Virus record (IMG/VR): IMGVR_UViG_3300009159_000087 | Location: 1-55,261 of that record | From: a virus | DNA: 55,261 nt | Reading direction: 5' to 3' (one strand) | Part shown: positions 47,443-54,631 of the stretch, in pieces | How positions within the stretch are numbered: position 1 is the first letter of the stretch | How the letters are laid out: the number at the start of each line of letters is the position of its first letter | Position numbers and translations under genes: made by a program | The notes under the pieces: model-generated | What the model was told of the DNA's origin: nothing | What the model saw: only the letters and a program-made list of their open reading frames with translations | Database searches by the model: none

Positions 47443-48506
47443 TAATAATTATCCTTATCAACTCGTTCTTTTGTGACGATTTCTGTTTCCATAAATTGTA
47501 ATGTTAATTTAATATGTGTTGGTGTTCCGTCACTAAATGTTGACCAACCATTTGGTGCATAATCAACGTTTAGATTTGTCAATACACAGGTACCAATTTG
47601 ATGCACTTTAGTATTGATTTGACCATTAAGTAAAAAGTCGATATCAAATTCTGATGGTGGAATAAAGTATCTACCCATACCTGATGAATTAACTTCAGGC
47701 GCCTGATGAAATTTAAATGTTTTAATAATTTCCATAACATTCTTTGCTTCATCAGGACTAAATGGTGCAAATAAGAAATCAAATTGGAACTGACGCATAT
47801 CAGTACCTTTAAATAAAACTTGTAATTGTGGGTTCAATGCATTACCACCCGCATATAACAAGAAACTTGTTGCACCTGAACCTAAAATATTACCTTCTGT
47901 TGCTGTGCCTAAAGCTTCAGCAACACCAGGGTCTTGTGCCAAACTTTTAATTGTGCCTGATGCACCTTTGCCTTTTTGATACGAATCTACAGCTGAAGCA
48001 GCTTGCTGCCCCATGGCAACATATTTACCTAATGCATCTGTTAAACTCTCACTTTGCCATGAAGCATTGTATTGGACGTTTAAAGTATCAGGCATATATA
48101 AAGCAATAGCTTGGGTAATTCGTTTTGTTTTTCTTGTGGTAACTGCTGATTGTATTTCACTTACAATATTACCAGCAGTACCAGTACCAGCAACACCAGC
48201 ACCTAACACTTGAGCTTGATTTGCTTGATTCGTTGCGGTTCGACCTGCACCACCAGCTAATGTATATCTTCCTTCTGAAAGATATTGTGATTTTTCTGCC
48301 ACATTTATATAAAAATTAATATAATGACCTCTAGTTTCTGAACCTAAATTTCTAGGATAAAAACGACTAGAAAAATCATAACCGTTTGCAAACAGACTTG
48401 CTAATGGTCCATTTGGATTGGCTGCCAATGGATCATATCCACCACCACTAGATTCTATTTGTTCACCGTAGTAACCACCACGAAAATCTGCACCAATTTC
48501 TGCCAT
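47442..48506 (-). CDS. gp48: Baseplate tail-tube cap protein gp48
   Basis: A 354-residue protein, near T4 gp48 (364). Low-complexity N-terminus (SGGGYDPLAANPNGPLASLF), a Gly/Ala-rich middle, and a conserved C-terminal tube-like domain: QFQFDFLFAPFSPDEAKNVMEIIKTFKFHQAPE, then HQIGTCVLTNLNVDYAPNGWSTFSDGTPTHIKLTLQFMETEIVTK, matching the gp48 pattern (CQIQSIRFDKTPNG ... FTLEITMREI). gp48 caps the hub so that gp54 and then gp19 tube can polymerise. The start is supported by AAAGGT ten bases upstream, and a late-type promoter lies about 40 bases away. First gene of the leftward baseplate operon. Confidence 0.85.
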   Translation of the reverse strand: MAEIGADFRGGYYGEQIESSGGGYDPLAANPNGPLASLFANGYDFSSRFYPRNLGSETRGHYINFYINVAEKSQYLSEGRYTLAGGAGRTATNQANQAQVLGAGVAGTGTAGNIVSEIQSAVTTRKTKRITQAIALYMPDTLNVQYNASWQSESLTDALGKYVAMGQQAASAVDSYQKGKGASGTIKSLAQDPGVAEALGTATEGNILGSGATSFLLYAGGNALNPQLQVLFKGTDMRQFQFDFLFAPFSPDEAKNVMEIIKTFKFHQAPEVNSSGMGRYFIPPSEFDIDFLLNGQINTKVHQIGTCVLTNLNVDYAPNGWSTFSDGTPTHIKLTLQFMETEIVTKERVDKDNY

Positions 48507-48533
48507 ACAATTTTACCTTTGATTAAGAATCAA

Positions 48534-48541
48534 CATACATA
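48534..48541 (+). promoter_or_regulatory. Possible late promoter -10 element (CATACATA) before gp4
   Basis: The plus strand reads CATACATA seven bases upstream of the gp4 ATG. It differs from CATAAATA by one base. gp4 has no Shine-Dalgarno, so transcription starting at the ATG is possible. Weak evidence. Confidence 0.3.
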
Positions 48542-48542
48542 C

Positions 48543-48550
48543 TATTTATG
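48543..48550 (-). promoter_or_regulatory. Late promoter -10 element (CATAAATA) for the gp48 operon
   Basis: The minus strand reads CATAAATAGTATG in the 41-base divergent gap between gp48 and gp4, about 40 bases upstream of the gp48 ATG and correctly ahead of its AAAGGT site. It would drive the whole leftward baseplate run. Confidence 0.6.
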
Positions 48551-48982
48551 AAGCATAAAGGCAAGTTTACACCAATTAACCCACAAAAATACAAAGGTGA
48601 TCCAACTAATATCATCTACCGTTCATCGTGGGAAAAAAGAGTGATGTTGTGGTTAGATAAACACTCACAAGTAGTCTCTTGGTCGTCAGAAGAGGTTGTA
48701 GTTCCATACAAATCACCAGCTGATGGTCGTTTTCATAGATATTTTGTTGATTTCTATGCTCAAATACGAGGTAAAGATGGTAAATTAAATTCATATCTTT
48801 TAGAGATTAAACCTAAGAAACAGGCCACAGAACCAGAAATCAAATCAAGAATCACCAAACAATACATTAATGAAGTAGTTACTTATGCAATTAATCAAGC
48901 CAAATGGAAAGCCGCAACTGAATACTGTAAAGATAGAGGTTGGGAATTCAAGGTATTAACTGAAGACCATCTTAATTTTTGA
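48548..48982 (+). CDS. gp4: Head completion protein gp4 (PD-(D/E)XK nuclease fold)
   Basis: A 144-residue protein, matching T4 gp4 (150). It has the family order KGKFTPINPQKYKGDPTNIIYRSSWEKRVMLWLD, SSEEVVVPYKSPADGRFHRYFVDFY and YLLEIKPKKQ. Asp68 and Glu86-Ile-Lys88 form the PD-(D/E)XK-type active-site pattern that explains the name head completion nuclease. In T4, gp4 with gp50 finishes the filled head for tail joining. First gene of the rightward block, divergent from gp48. No Shine-Dalgarno is visible before the ATG. Confidence 0.93.
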   Translation: MKHKGKFTPINPQKYKGDPTNIIYRSSWEKRVMLWLDKHSQVVSWSSEEVVVPYKSPADGRFHRYFVDFYAQIRGKDGKLNSYLLEIKPKKQATEPEIKSRITKQYINEVVTYAINQAKWKAATEYCKDRGWEFKVLTEDHLNF

Positions 48983-48990
48983 CATAAATA
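48983..48990 (+). promoter_or_regulatory. Late promoter -10 element (CATAAATA) directly before gp2
   Basis: The plus strand reads CATAAATAG immediately followed by ATGATG, the tandem start of the gp2 gene, just after the gp4 stop. The second ATG begins five bases after the element, which fits a leaderless transcript. Confidence 0.5.
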
Positions 48991-48991
48991 G

Positions 48992-49633
48992 ATGATGACA
49001 ACGACATCAAAATTAACAAAATTAGCCTCTGAAAAGAATGGATTAGAATTAGAACGATACTCAATGAAATCACTCAAGTGGTTTACGAGTAAAATCAATA
49101 ATCTTAAAAATCCAATTGCTTTAGCTAATCAGATAAGAAAAGAAACAAGTAGAAATAGTAATCGATTTTTGATTGGTGGATTGTATTTCTTTTATTATAG
49201 TGCCAAATATGATGACAGATTACCATATTGGGACGCATTTCCATTAGTATTACCATTAGAACGATATAATGATGGTTTCTTGGGAATGAATTTACATTAC
49301 TTACCACCAAGAATTCGTGCTGGATTTATGGATAAGTTGATGAATTTTGCTATCTATGATGACAATGATGAAATTAAACGATTAAGAATAACTTATGATA
49401 TAGTATCAGCATCAAAACGATACAAAGAATTTAGACCTTGTATTAAACGATATTTGTATAAAAACATAGCAAGTAAGATGTTAAAAGTTGAAGCTAGTGA
49501 ATGGGAAACAGCTGTATTTTTACCTGCTCAACAATTTCAAAAAGCTAAAGTTAATGAAGTTTGGCAAGATTCAATACAAGAAATTAGAGGACATACTTCA
49601 CAGACTTCTGTGGTTGGAGAAAAAAGAGAATAG
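48992..49633 (+). CDS. gp2: DNA end protector protein gp2
   Basis: A 213-residue protein. The central region (GGLYFFYYSAKYDDRLPYWDAFPLVLPLERYNDGFLGMNLHYLPPRIRAGFMDKL) is the signature I associate with T4 gp2-type DNA end protectors, and the C-terminal part (VFLPAQQFQKAKVNEVWQDSI) fits the same family. In T4, gp2 sits at the portal end of the packaged DNA and shields it from RecBCD. T4 order is 3-2-4-53, so a 4-2 neighbourhood is consistent. Start uncertain: two tandem ATGs at 48992 and 48995 have no ribosome site, and a later in-frame ATG at 49064 has none either. Confidence 0.78.
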   Translation: MMTTTSKLTKLASEKNGLELERYSMKSLKWFTSKINNLKNPIALANQIRKETSRNSNRFLIGGLYFFYYSAKYDDRLPYWDAFPLVLPLERYNDGFLGMNLHYLPPRIRAGFMDKLMNFAIYDDNDEIKRLRITYDIVSASKRYKEFRPCIKRYLYKNIASKMLKVEASEWETAVFLPAQQFQKAKVNEVWQDSIQEIRGHTSQTSVVGEKRE

Positions 49634-49636
49634 CAT

Positions 49637-50467
49637 ATGAATATCCAAGACTTTCGTTCAAGTTTTACGGGTGAATTAGCTAAACCATCAAGGTTTCATG
49701 TAATAATTAATTTACCTGCTTCACTTGGTTCAACCATCGACACAAGAACCTTAGCACTTAGATGTGAAAATGCTGTAATACCAGGTAGAACACTAGCAAC
49801 ATCTGATTTAAGAATTTATGGACCAACAGAAAAATATCCATATCAATCAACATATGAAGACATTACATTAACTTTTATATGTGATGATAATATGATTGAA
49901 AAAGCAGTTTTTGATGCATGGATGGAGAAAATAAATCCACAAACTAGTTGGAATTTTGAATACAAAGCAAATTATGTTTCTACAATTACAATTGTTCAAT
50001 TTGATAATTCTAATAATGAAGTTCATAAAATTAATTTAATAGATGCTTTTCCAATTGCAGTAAATCAATTAGATTTAGATTGGTCAAGTGATGCACCATA
50101 TCACAAATTGAGTGTGGTGTTTGCATATACTTATTGGGAAACTCAAGCAACAGCTGAAGTTAAACATGTTTCAGCAACAGCACTCAATAGTCCATTTAAT
50201 TTGGCGGCTGCTTTACAAATTGGAGCTCTTGCTGTAAGTTCAGGTAAAGCATTAACAAATGGTAATCCTTATGCTTTATTGAGTGTAGCTGGTGCAGCTA
50301 GTTCTGTAATACCAAGTATTGGTGGAACAAAAACTGTTTCATCTTTATTAAATTCGTCTGGTAGAGGTGTTCTTGATTCAAAAATGGATCAAAATGCTTC
50401 TACTGTGAATGCTAACAAATTTACTATAGGTGGATTAACGTCTACTTCTAATAAATTTACATTATAA
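49637..50467 (+). CDS. gp54: Baseplate tail-tube initiator gp54
   Basis: A 276-residue protein. It begins FRSSFTGELAKPSRFHVIINLP, a tail-tube-like first strand, and continues CENAVIPGRTLATSDLRIYGPTEKYPYQSTYEDITLTFICDDNMIEKAVFDAWMEKI, with INLIDAFPIAVNQLDLDWSSDAPYHKLSVVFAYTYWE, the gp19/gp54 tube fold pattern also seen in T4 gp54 (MDSEACNYRAMQDWVN ... FDVTFAYRVM). The last about 85 residues are low-complexity. gp54 sits on gp48 and starts tube polymerisation. It follows gp2 after 3 bases. Confidence 0.83.
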   Translation: MNIQDFRSSFTGELAKPSRFHVIINLPASLGSTIDTRTLALRCENAVIPGRTLATSDLRIYGPTEKYPYQSTYEDITLTFICDDNMIEKAVFDAWMEKINPQTSWNFEYKANYVSTITIVQFDNSNNEVHKINLIDAFPIAVNQLDLDWSSDAPYHKLSVVFAYTYWETQATAEVKHVSATALNSPFNLAAALQIGALAVSSGKALTNGNPYALLSVAGAASSVIPSIGGTKTVSSLLNSSGRGVLDSKMDQNASTVNANKFTIGGLTSTSNKFTL

Positions 50468-50489
50468 ATGATTTGAAAAGGAGTTAATT

Positions 50490-51212
50490 ATGGCTTTGCC
50501 TAAAATTGATGCCCCAACCTATGAGGTCTTGTTGCCGGCATCAAACAAAAAAATAAAATTTAGACCATTTTTGGTCAAAGAACAAAAGATTCTTTTAATG
50601 GCTATGGAATCTGGTGAAAAAGAAGTTATTGAAAATAATATTCGCCAAGTATTACAAAACTGTTCATTAGATTCTTTAGATATTGAAAATTTACCATTGA
50701 TTGACATTGAATATTATTTCTTAAATTTAAGAGCAAGGTCAGTAGGTGAAGTAATAGAAACAAAATATAAATGTGAAAATGTTGTTAATGGAGAAACTTG
50801 TGGTCATATTAATGATGTTTCATTTAATATTTTAGATAGTAAAGTAAATTTTCCAGAAGAAAAAAATGATTTAATACCATTAACGGAAACAATTGGTATT
50901 AAAATGAAGTATCCAGATTTTTCTCTAATTAAAAAATTAGAAGAAGTTGAAACAATTACAGATATTGGATTTGAGTTGGTAATCGATTGTATTGATTATG
51001 TGTATGATGGTGATAACTTATATTATGCACACGAAACACCAAAAGATGAATTGATGACATTTTTAGAAACTTTGACAAAAGATCAATTTGATAAGTTAGA
51101 ATCTTTTATTGATAATATGCCTAAATTGGAAAAGAAAATTAATTTTATTTGCACTAAATGTGGATTTAACCATAACATCAATGTCCAAGGACTTGATGAT
51201 TTTTTTTCCTAA
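50490..51212 (+). CDS. gp26: gp26-like baseplate hub / tail assembly chaperone, G-like frame
   Basis: A 240-residue protein behind a strong AAGGAG site. It belongs to the T4 gp26/gp28-type baseplate family (KKIKFRPFLVKEQKILLMAMES, then DIEYYFLNLRARSVGEVIETKYKCE). Four cysteines, Cys95/Cys104 and Cys221/Cys224 (CTKCG), form a zinc-ribbon-like set. The frame ends GAT TTT TTT TCC TAA, so a -1 slip on T TTT TTT reads through into the gp51-like frame, giving a predicted 304-residue product (239 + 65). In T4, gp26 is a hub component. In other phages the G/GT chaperone pair is made this way directly before the tape measure gene, as here. Confidence 0.88.
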   Translation: MALPKIDAPTYEVLLPASNKKIKFRPFLVKEQKILLMAMESGEKEVIENNIRQVLQNCSLDSLDIENLPLIDIEYYFLNLRARSVGEVIETKYKCENVVNGETCGHINDVSFNILDSKVNFPEEKNDLIPLTETIGIKMKYPDFSLIKKLEEVETITDIGFELVIDCIDYVYDGDNLYYAHETPKDELMTFLETLTKDQFDKLESFIDNMPKLEKKINFICTKCGFNHNINVQGLDDFFS

Positions 51213-51244
51213 CCTTTCGTCATGATAATTTGGGAAATTATTAT
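51200..51244 (+). promoter_or_regulatory. Candidate programmed -1 ribosomal frameshift site with downstream stem
   Basis: Bases 51200-51206 read T TTT TTT in the gp26 frame, a canonical X XXY YYZ heptamer, followed by TCC TAA. A hairpin follows at 51222-51244: ATAATTT, loop GGG, AAATTAT, extended by three more pairs including one G-T. The spacer of about 15 bases is longer than usual and the stem is AT-rich, so its stimulatory role is uncertain. Confidence 0.6.
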
Positions 51245-51403
51245 CGGACTAATTTCTCTTTGATGCAACATCATAAGTATAACCTAGCGGAACTTGAGAA
51301 TATGATTCCGTGGGAAAGAGACATTTATGTTTCAATGTTAATTCAATACATTGAAGCTGAAAATGAAAAGATTAAACAACAGAACGCTGAAAGAAAAAGG
51401 TAA
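51206..51403 (+). CDS. gp51: gp51-like domain, probably expressed by -1 frameshift from gp26
   Basis: The frame open from 51200 to the stop at 51401-51403 encodes 65 residues after the slip: FLTFRHDNLGNYYRTNFSLM, then QHHKYNLAELENMIPWERDIY and a charged helix. This resembles the T4 gp51 hub-assembly catalyst of cyanophage-type phages, and the HH...PWE..IY pattern is typical of the T part of GT chaperones. The first ATG (51263-51265, 46 residues) has no ribosome site and would drop the FRHDNLGNYYRTNF part. The upstream bases are coding-like to the slip point. Its stop overlaps the next ATG by one base. Confidence 0.7.
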   Translation, partial: FLTFRHDNLGNYYRTNFSLMQHHKYNLAELENMIPWERDIYVSMLIQYIEAENEKIKQQNAERKR

Positions 51404-53391
51404 TGATAACAAAGAACGTTGGTAGAATCACCTATGCTTGGAGCCCAAATGCCTTAAATGGTAAGGGCTGGTGGTTTGAGCTAGGTAAAGATGGCAATTT
51501 AGGTCTCGCTGCTACTAAAGCTCTTGGTGCTAAATTGGGTAAACCAAAATCGACTGAACTACCTCCTACAAATGTATCTAAAAACAAATATTATTTTACA
51601 CCATCCAAATCTGGAAAACCAACAAGAAGAAGATATAGAACTTCAACATCTGCATATGGTGGTGGTGGAGATGATGAAGCTTCAAAATATGAAATTGCTG
51701 ATGTAACATCGAGTAAAGGTTTAGGGTATCTTGCATCAGAAAAAATGATGTCTGGTAAAGGTTTAGGATCTTCTATTAAAGAAGCCTTTAAAGATAAAAT
51801 AGCCGCTAAAGCTACAAATTTCAAAAAGAAATTTGATCCTATGAATATGTTATCGAAAATTTCACCATTGGCCGCAACTGCTTATGGTAAAAAATTTGGT
51901 CGTAAAAATGCCGACATATCATATTTTACTGGTGTTCGTCCTACAGCTGATCCTTCGGATATGGAAAAACCATATACTGAATCGGTATCTAATAGAAGTG
52001 ATCGATCAGAGAAAACACAAACAGCCAAAAAAGTTTCAAGTAAAGGCGAAACAATCAAAGGCGGTGCTGGTACATTAAAACAAATTTATAAATTAATATC
52101 TGATAAATTTGAAGAAGATACTAAATTACGTGAAATTAATAAAAGTTTTGAAGAAGAAAAAAAATCTGAAGATGAACGAAGACACAAAGAACTTATCAAT
52201 GCCATTTTAAAAGGCAAGGGTCCAAAAGGTAAAGAAAAAGAAGAGAAAAAATCTGGCCTTTTTGATATGCTTGGTGGTTTATTCAGTATGATGAAAGGTT
52301 TACCTGGAATGTTAATGGGTGGACTATCATCTATGTTAGGACTAAAGGCACTTGGTAATATTGGTTCTAAAATGGTTGGTGGTGTTGTCTCTGCTGGTAA
52401 AAGTATTGTAAAAGGTGGCGCAAAACTTGCAGGTAAAGCAGGATCATTTATCAAAGGCGGTGTTAAATCTGCTATGGGTTTTGGTGGTAAAGCAATTAAA
52501 TCTATAAGTTCAGTAGCATCAAGTGCTGGTGGAGCTGTTAAATCTGGACTTGGTGCAGTTAAAGCCGGAACGGCAAGTAAAGTAGCTGAAGCTGCTGAAA
52601 AAACAGGATCAGCATTAGCTAAAGGTGGAAAGATGGCAACAAAAGTTGCAAGTGGTGCTTCTAAATTATTAAAAGGTGGTGGTAAACTATTAGGATTTTT
52701 AAAATCAATTCCAGGATTAAGTTTGATTACTGCTGGTGCTGACCTTGTAATGAGAATTAAAGAAGTAAATGAAAAAAAAGAAGCAGGTGAAATATCAGAT
52801 GCTGATTATAAAAAAGAAATTACAAAATCAATTGGTTCGGCCGCAGCTGCAGGTTTATTACCTGTATTAGGTGGTGCAATCGGCTCAGTAGTTCCAGGTG
52901 TTGGTACAGTTATTGGGGGTCTTGGTGGTGCAGCCGCTGCTTTGTTAGGTGGTGATAAAATTGGTGGATGGTTAGCAGGAAAAATGTATGACTTTTTTGT
53001 CGAAGATAAAAAAGGTTCTGCATCAGAAGTTAAAAAAGATACAGCCTCTCCTGTTCCATCAGCAACACCATCAGTAAGTTCTACAGGATCACCAGGAGTT
53101 TCACCAACAGGATCATCATCTTCTAGTCCATCAAATTCACCTTCTGCAAGTCCATCTGGTGGTGCACAAACACCATCGACAGCAAGAGTGAATGCAGCCG
53201 TTTCTGAAAATCAAAGTTTGGTTGGTCCTTCTGCTACTATGAGTCAAGGTTCACCTACAATCAATAAATCAACTACTAATATTATGGGCGGTGGAGGCGG
53301 CGGTGGAGGTGGTAGTAATGGTGGCACAAGTATAAGAAATGAAGAACCTATACTGATGAGAGTTCAATACGGAAAAGTAAGACCGGTATAA
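51403..53391 (+). CDS. Probable tail tape measure / hub protein (gp29-like position)
   Basis: A 662-residue protein whose ATG overlaps the gp51 stop by one base. N-terminus MITKNVGRITYAWSPNALNGKGWWFELG, then Lys/Ser-rich helices, a charged helical region (SDKFEEDTKLREINKSFEEEKKSEDERRHKEL, about 231-262), a Gly/Ala/Lys helical stretch with hydrophobic segments (about 290-530: GLFDMLGGLFSMMKGLPGML, AAAAGLLPVLGGAIGSVVPGVG), and a Ser/Pro/Thr- and Gly-rich C-terminus. Hydrophobic, membrane-insertion-like segments and position right after a chaperone pair suit a tape measure. At about 1.5 angstrom per residue it would give a tail near T4 length. I do not recognise T4 gp29 sequence directly, so this is inference. 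Confidence 0.6.
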   Translation: MITKNVGRITYAWSPNALNGKGWWFELGKDGNLGLAATKALGAKLGKPKSTELPPTNVSKNKYYFTPSKSGKPTRRRYRTSTSAYGGGGDDEASKYEIADVTSSKGLGYLASEKMMSGKGLGSSIKEAFKDKIAAKATNFKKKFDPMNMLSKISPLAATAYGKKFGRKNADISYFTGVRPTADPSDMEKPYTESVSNRSDRSEKTQTAKKVSSKGETIKGGAGTLKQIYKLISDKFEEDTKLREINKSFEEEKKSEDERRHKELINAILKGKGPKGKEKEEKKSGLFDMLGGLFSMMKGLPGMLMGGLSSMLGLKALGNIGSKMVGGVVSAGKSIVKGGAKLAGKAGSFIKGGVKSAMGFGGKAIKSISSVASSAGGAVKSGLGAVKAGTASKVAEAAEKTGSALAKGGKMATKVASGASKLLKGGGKLLGFLKSIPGLSLITAGADLVMRIKEVNEKKEAGEISDADYKKEITKSIGSAAAAGLLPVLGGAIGSVVPGVGTVIGGLGGAAAALLGGDKIGGWLAGKMYDFFVEDKKGSASEVKKDTASPVPSATPSVSSTGSPGVSPTGSSSSSPSNSPSASPSGGAQTPSTARVNAAVSENQSLVGPSATMSQGSPTINKSTTNIMGGGGGGGGGSNGGTSIRNEEPILMRVQYGKVRPV

Positions 53392-53423
53392 AAGAAAAAA
53401 CCCGCCGAAGCGGGTTTCTTTTT
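53391..53423. terminator. Bidirectional rho-independent terminator
   Basis: A-rich tract, stem CCCGC (53401-53405), loop CGAA, stem GCGGG (53410-53414), then TTTCTTTTT. The A and T tracts let it act on both strands. It sits between the convergent tape-measure candidate and the small acidic gene, and it is the only strong GC hairpin noted in the window. Confidence 0.9.
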
Positions 53424-53435
53424 GCCTATTACTTC

Positions 53436-53642
53436 TTAAGCAGCATCGCCGCCTTCTGAATCAGCAGGTTCATTTGCAGCTTCCGCTTCTGCTTTCTCAG
53501 CAGCTTCAGCAGCTTGAACTTGAGGAATTGCTTGTTCACGGATTTTATTTACAATACCATGAACTTGATTGAATGGTAACATTGCCATAGTTGAAATTAC
53601 AGCATTTACTTCTTCAATTGTTAAGTTTAATTTAATTTCCAT
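53436..53642 (-). CDS. Small conserved phage protein next to gp32
   Basis: A 68-residue protein, MEIKLNLTIEEVNAVISTMAMLPFNQVHGIVNKIREQA then an Ala/Glu-rich acidic tail. A similar short protein is common beside gp32 in aquatic T4-like phages. The N-terminal half looks like a compact beta-helix-helix unit. It follows gp32 by 10 bases with an AAGGAAAA site and ends at the shared terminator, so it is probably co-transcribed with gp32. Function unknown. Confidence 0.75.
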   Translation of the reverse strand: MEIKLNLTIEEVNAVISTMAMLPFNQVHGIVNKIREQAIPQVQAAEAAEKAEAEAANEPADSEGGDAA

Positions 53643-53652
53643 TTTATTTTCC

Positions 53653-54534
53653 TTAGATTTCTTCAGCTAATGAATTAAACAAAGCCATATCTTCATCTTC
53701 ATCTAAAGATGGTTCAATGGATGGTTCATTTACAGATGGTGTAGCAGTTTCAATGGTTGCTGATTTAGCAGTTGTCGCTGGCGCACCTAATACTCTTGTT
53801 AAACGAACTTTTAATTCATCATAAGATTTGAAGTTTTTAGGATCAAGAATTTCTTTTAATGAATATTCTGATTTCCAAATTGCTTCAAGTTTAGCATCAT
53901 CACCATCATATAGTGCTGAAGGAGCATCAAACTCTGATTTGTCATAGTTTTGAAAGCCTTCAACTTTACGGATTTTAAGTTTGAAGTTAGCACCTTTCCA
54001 TAAATCAAATGGATTAACTGGTGTTTCACCAAACTCTGGTGGTGGGTTCATAGCATCTGTGATTTTATCAAAGATTTTCTTACCAAATTTATATAACTTA
54101 ACTTGGCCATTGTTCTCAGGATGTTTTGGATCTTCAACGATCAATACATTAGAGACATATGTTAAACGGCGTTTTTGTTTACGAGCAATTTCTTTGTTAG
54201 CCTCAATACCAGAATTCCATAATTCAGAATTGTATTCTGACACTGGATCTTTTCCGTTATTAACACTTGTTAAAGAATTCTCAATATACCAACCGCCTGG
54301 TCCTTGAAAACCATGTGTGTAAATTTTAGTCCAAGGTAAACCATCATCACCATCTACTGCTGGTGCTGGTAGGAAACGGATAACGGCATAACCATTACCT
54401 GCTTTATCTACTTCTGGACGCCAGTAATTATCATCACTAGAATCTTGACTGCCTTGGTTGGAATTTAACTGCTCGATTGCTTTGGTGAGTTTGTCTAGAT
54501 TAGACGAACTTTTTAGATTTGCAAAATTACTCAT
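53653..54534 (-). CDS. gp32: Single-stranded DNA-binding protein gp32
   Basis: A 293-residue protein, near T4 gp32 (301). Order: N-terminal cooperativity domain (SNLDKLTKAIEQLN), core starting YWRPEVDKAGNGYAVIRFLPAP, GGWYIENSLTS, a KQKRRLTYVSNVLIVEDPKHPENNGQVKLYKFGKKIFDKI segment, ETPVNPFDLWKGANFKLKIRKVEGFQNYDKSEFD, and an acidic C-terminal tail (DEDEDMALFNSLAEEI) that recruits replication proteins. The zinc-binding loop of T4 gp32 (residues near 77-90, Cys/His) is replaced by an 84-101 stretch with no Cys, and the protein has no Cys at all. It starts behind AAGGAG. Confidence 0.97.
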   Translation of the reverse strand: MSNFANLKSSSNLDKLTKAIEQLNSNQGSQDSSDDNYWRPEVDKAGNGYAVIRFLPAPAVDGDDGLPWTKIYTHGFQGPGGWYIENSLTSVNNGKDPVSEYNSELWNSGIEANKEIARKQKRRLTYVSNVLIVEDPKHPENNGQVKLYKFGKKIFDKITDAMNPPPEFGETPVNPFDLWKGANFKLKIRKVEGFQNYDKSEFDAPSALYDGDDAKLEAIWKSEYSLKEILDPKNFKSYDELKVRLTRVLGAPATTAKSATIETATPSVNEPSIEPSLDEDEDMALFNSLAEEI

Positions 54535-54592
54535 ACTGCTCTACTCCTTCTACATTTAGTTTTAGTTTTTTTGTCCACGTTATACATAACAA
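54535..54592 (-). promoter_or_regulatory. gp32 mRNA leader, possible autogenous operator
   Basis: On the minus strand a small inverted repeat (GTTAT, GT, ATAAC) is followed by a long A-rich, structure-poor stretch up to AAGGAG and the ATG. In T4, gp32 represses its own translation by binding a structure-nucleated, unstructured leader. The layout here resembles that, but the hairpin is short and no pseudoknot is evident. Confidence 0.35.
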
Positions 54593-54631
54593 AATCTACG
54601 GTGTTGCCATTATAAATTTACTGCTCATATT

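Noticed and set aside
50463-50470. TATAAATG before gp26 as a late promoter
   Set aside because: It differs from the consensus at the last base and overlaps the gp54 stop. gp26 has a strong ribosome site and is probably co-transcribed with gp54.
54596-54628. Ten-codon leader ORF upstream of gp32 (MSSKFIMATP)
   Set aside because: No ribosome site, very short, and in AT-rich DNA such frames are expected by chance.
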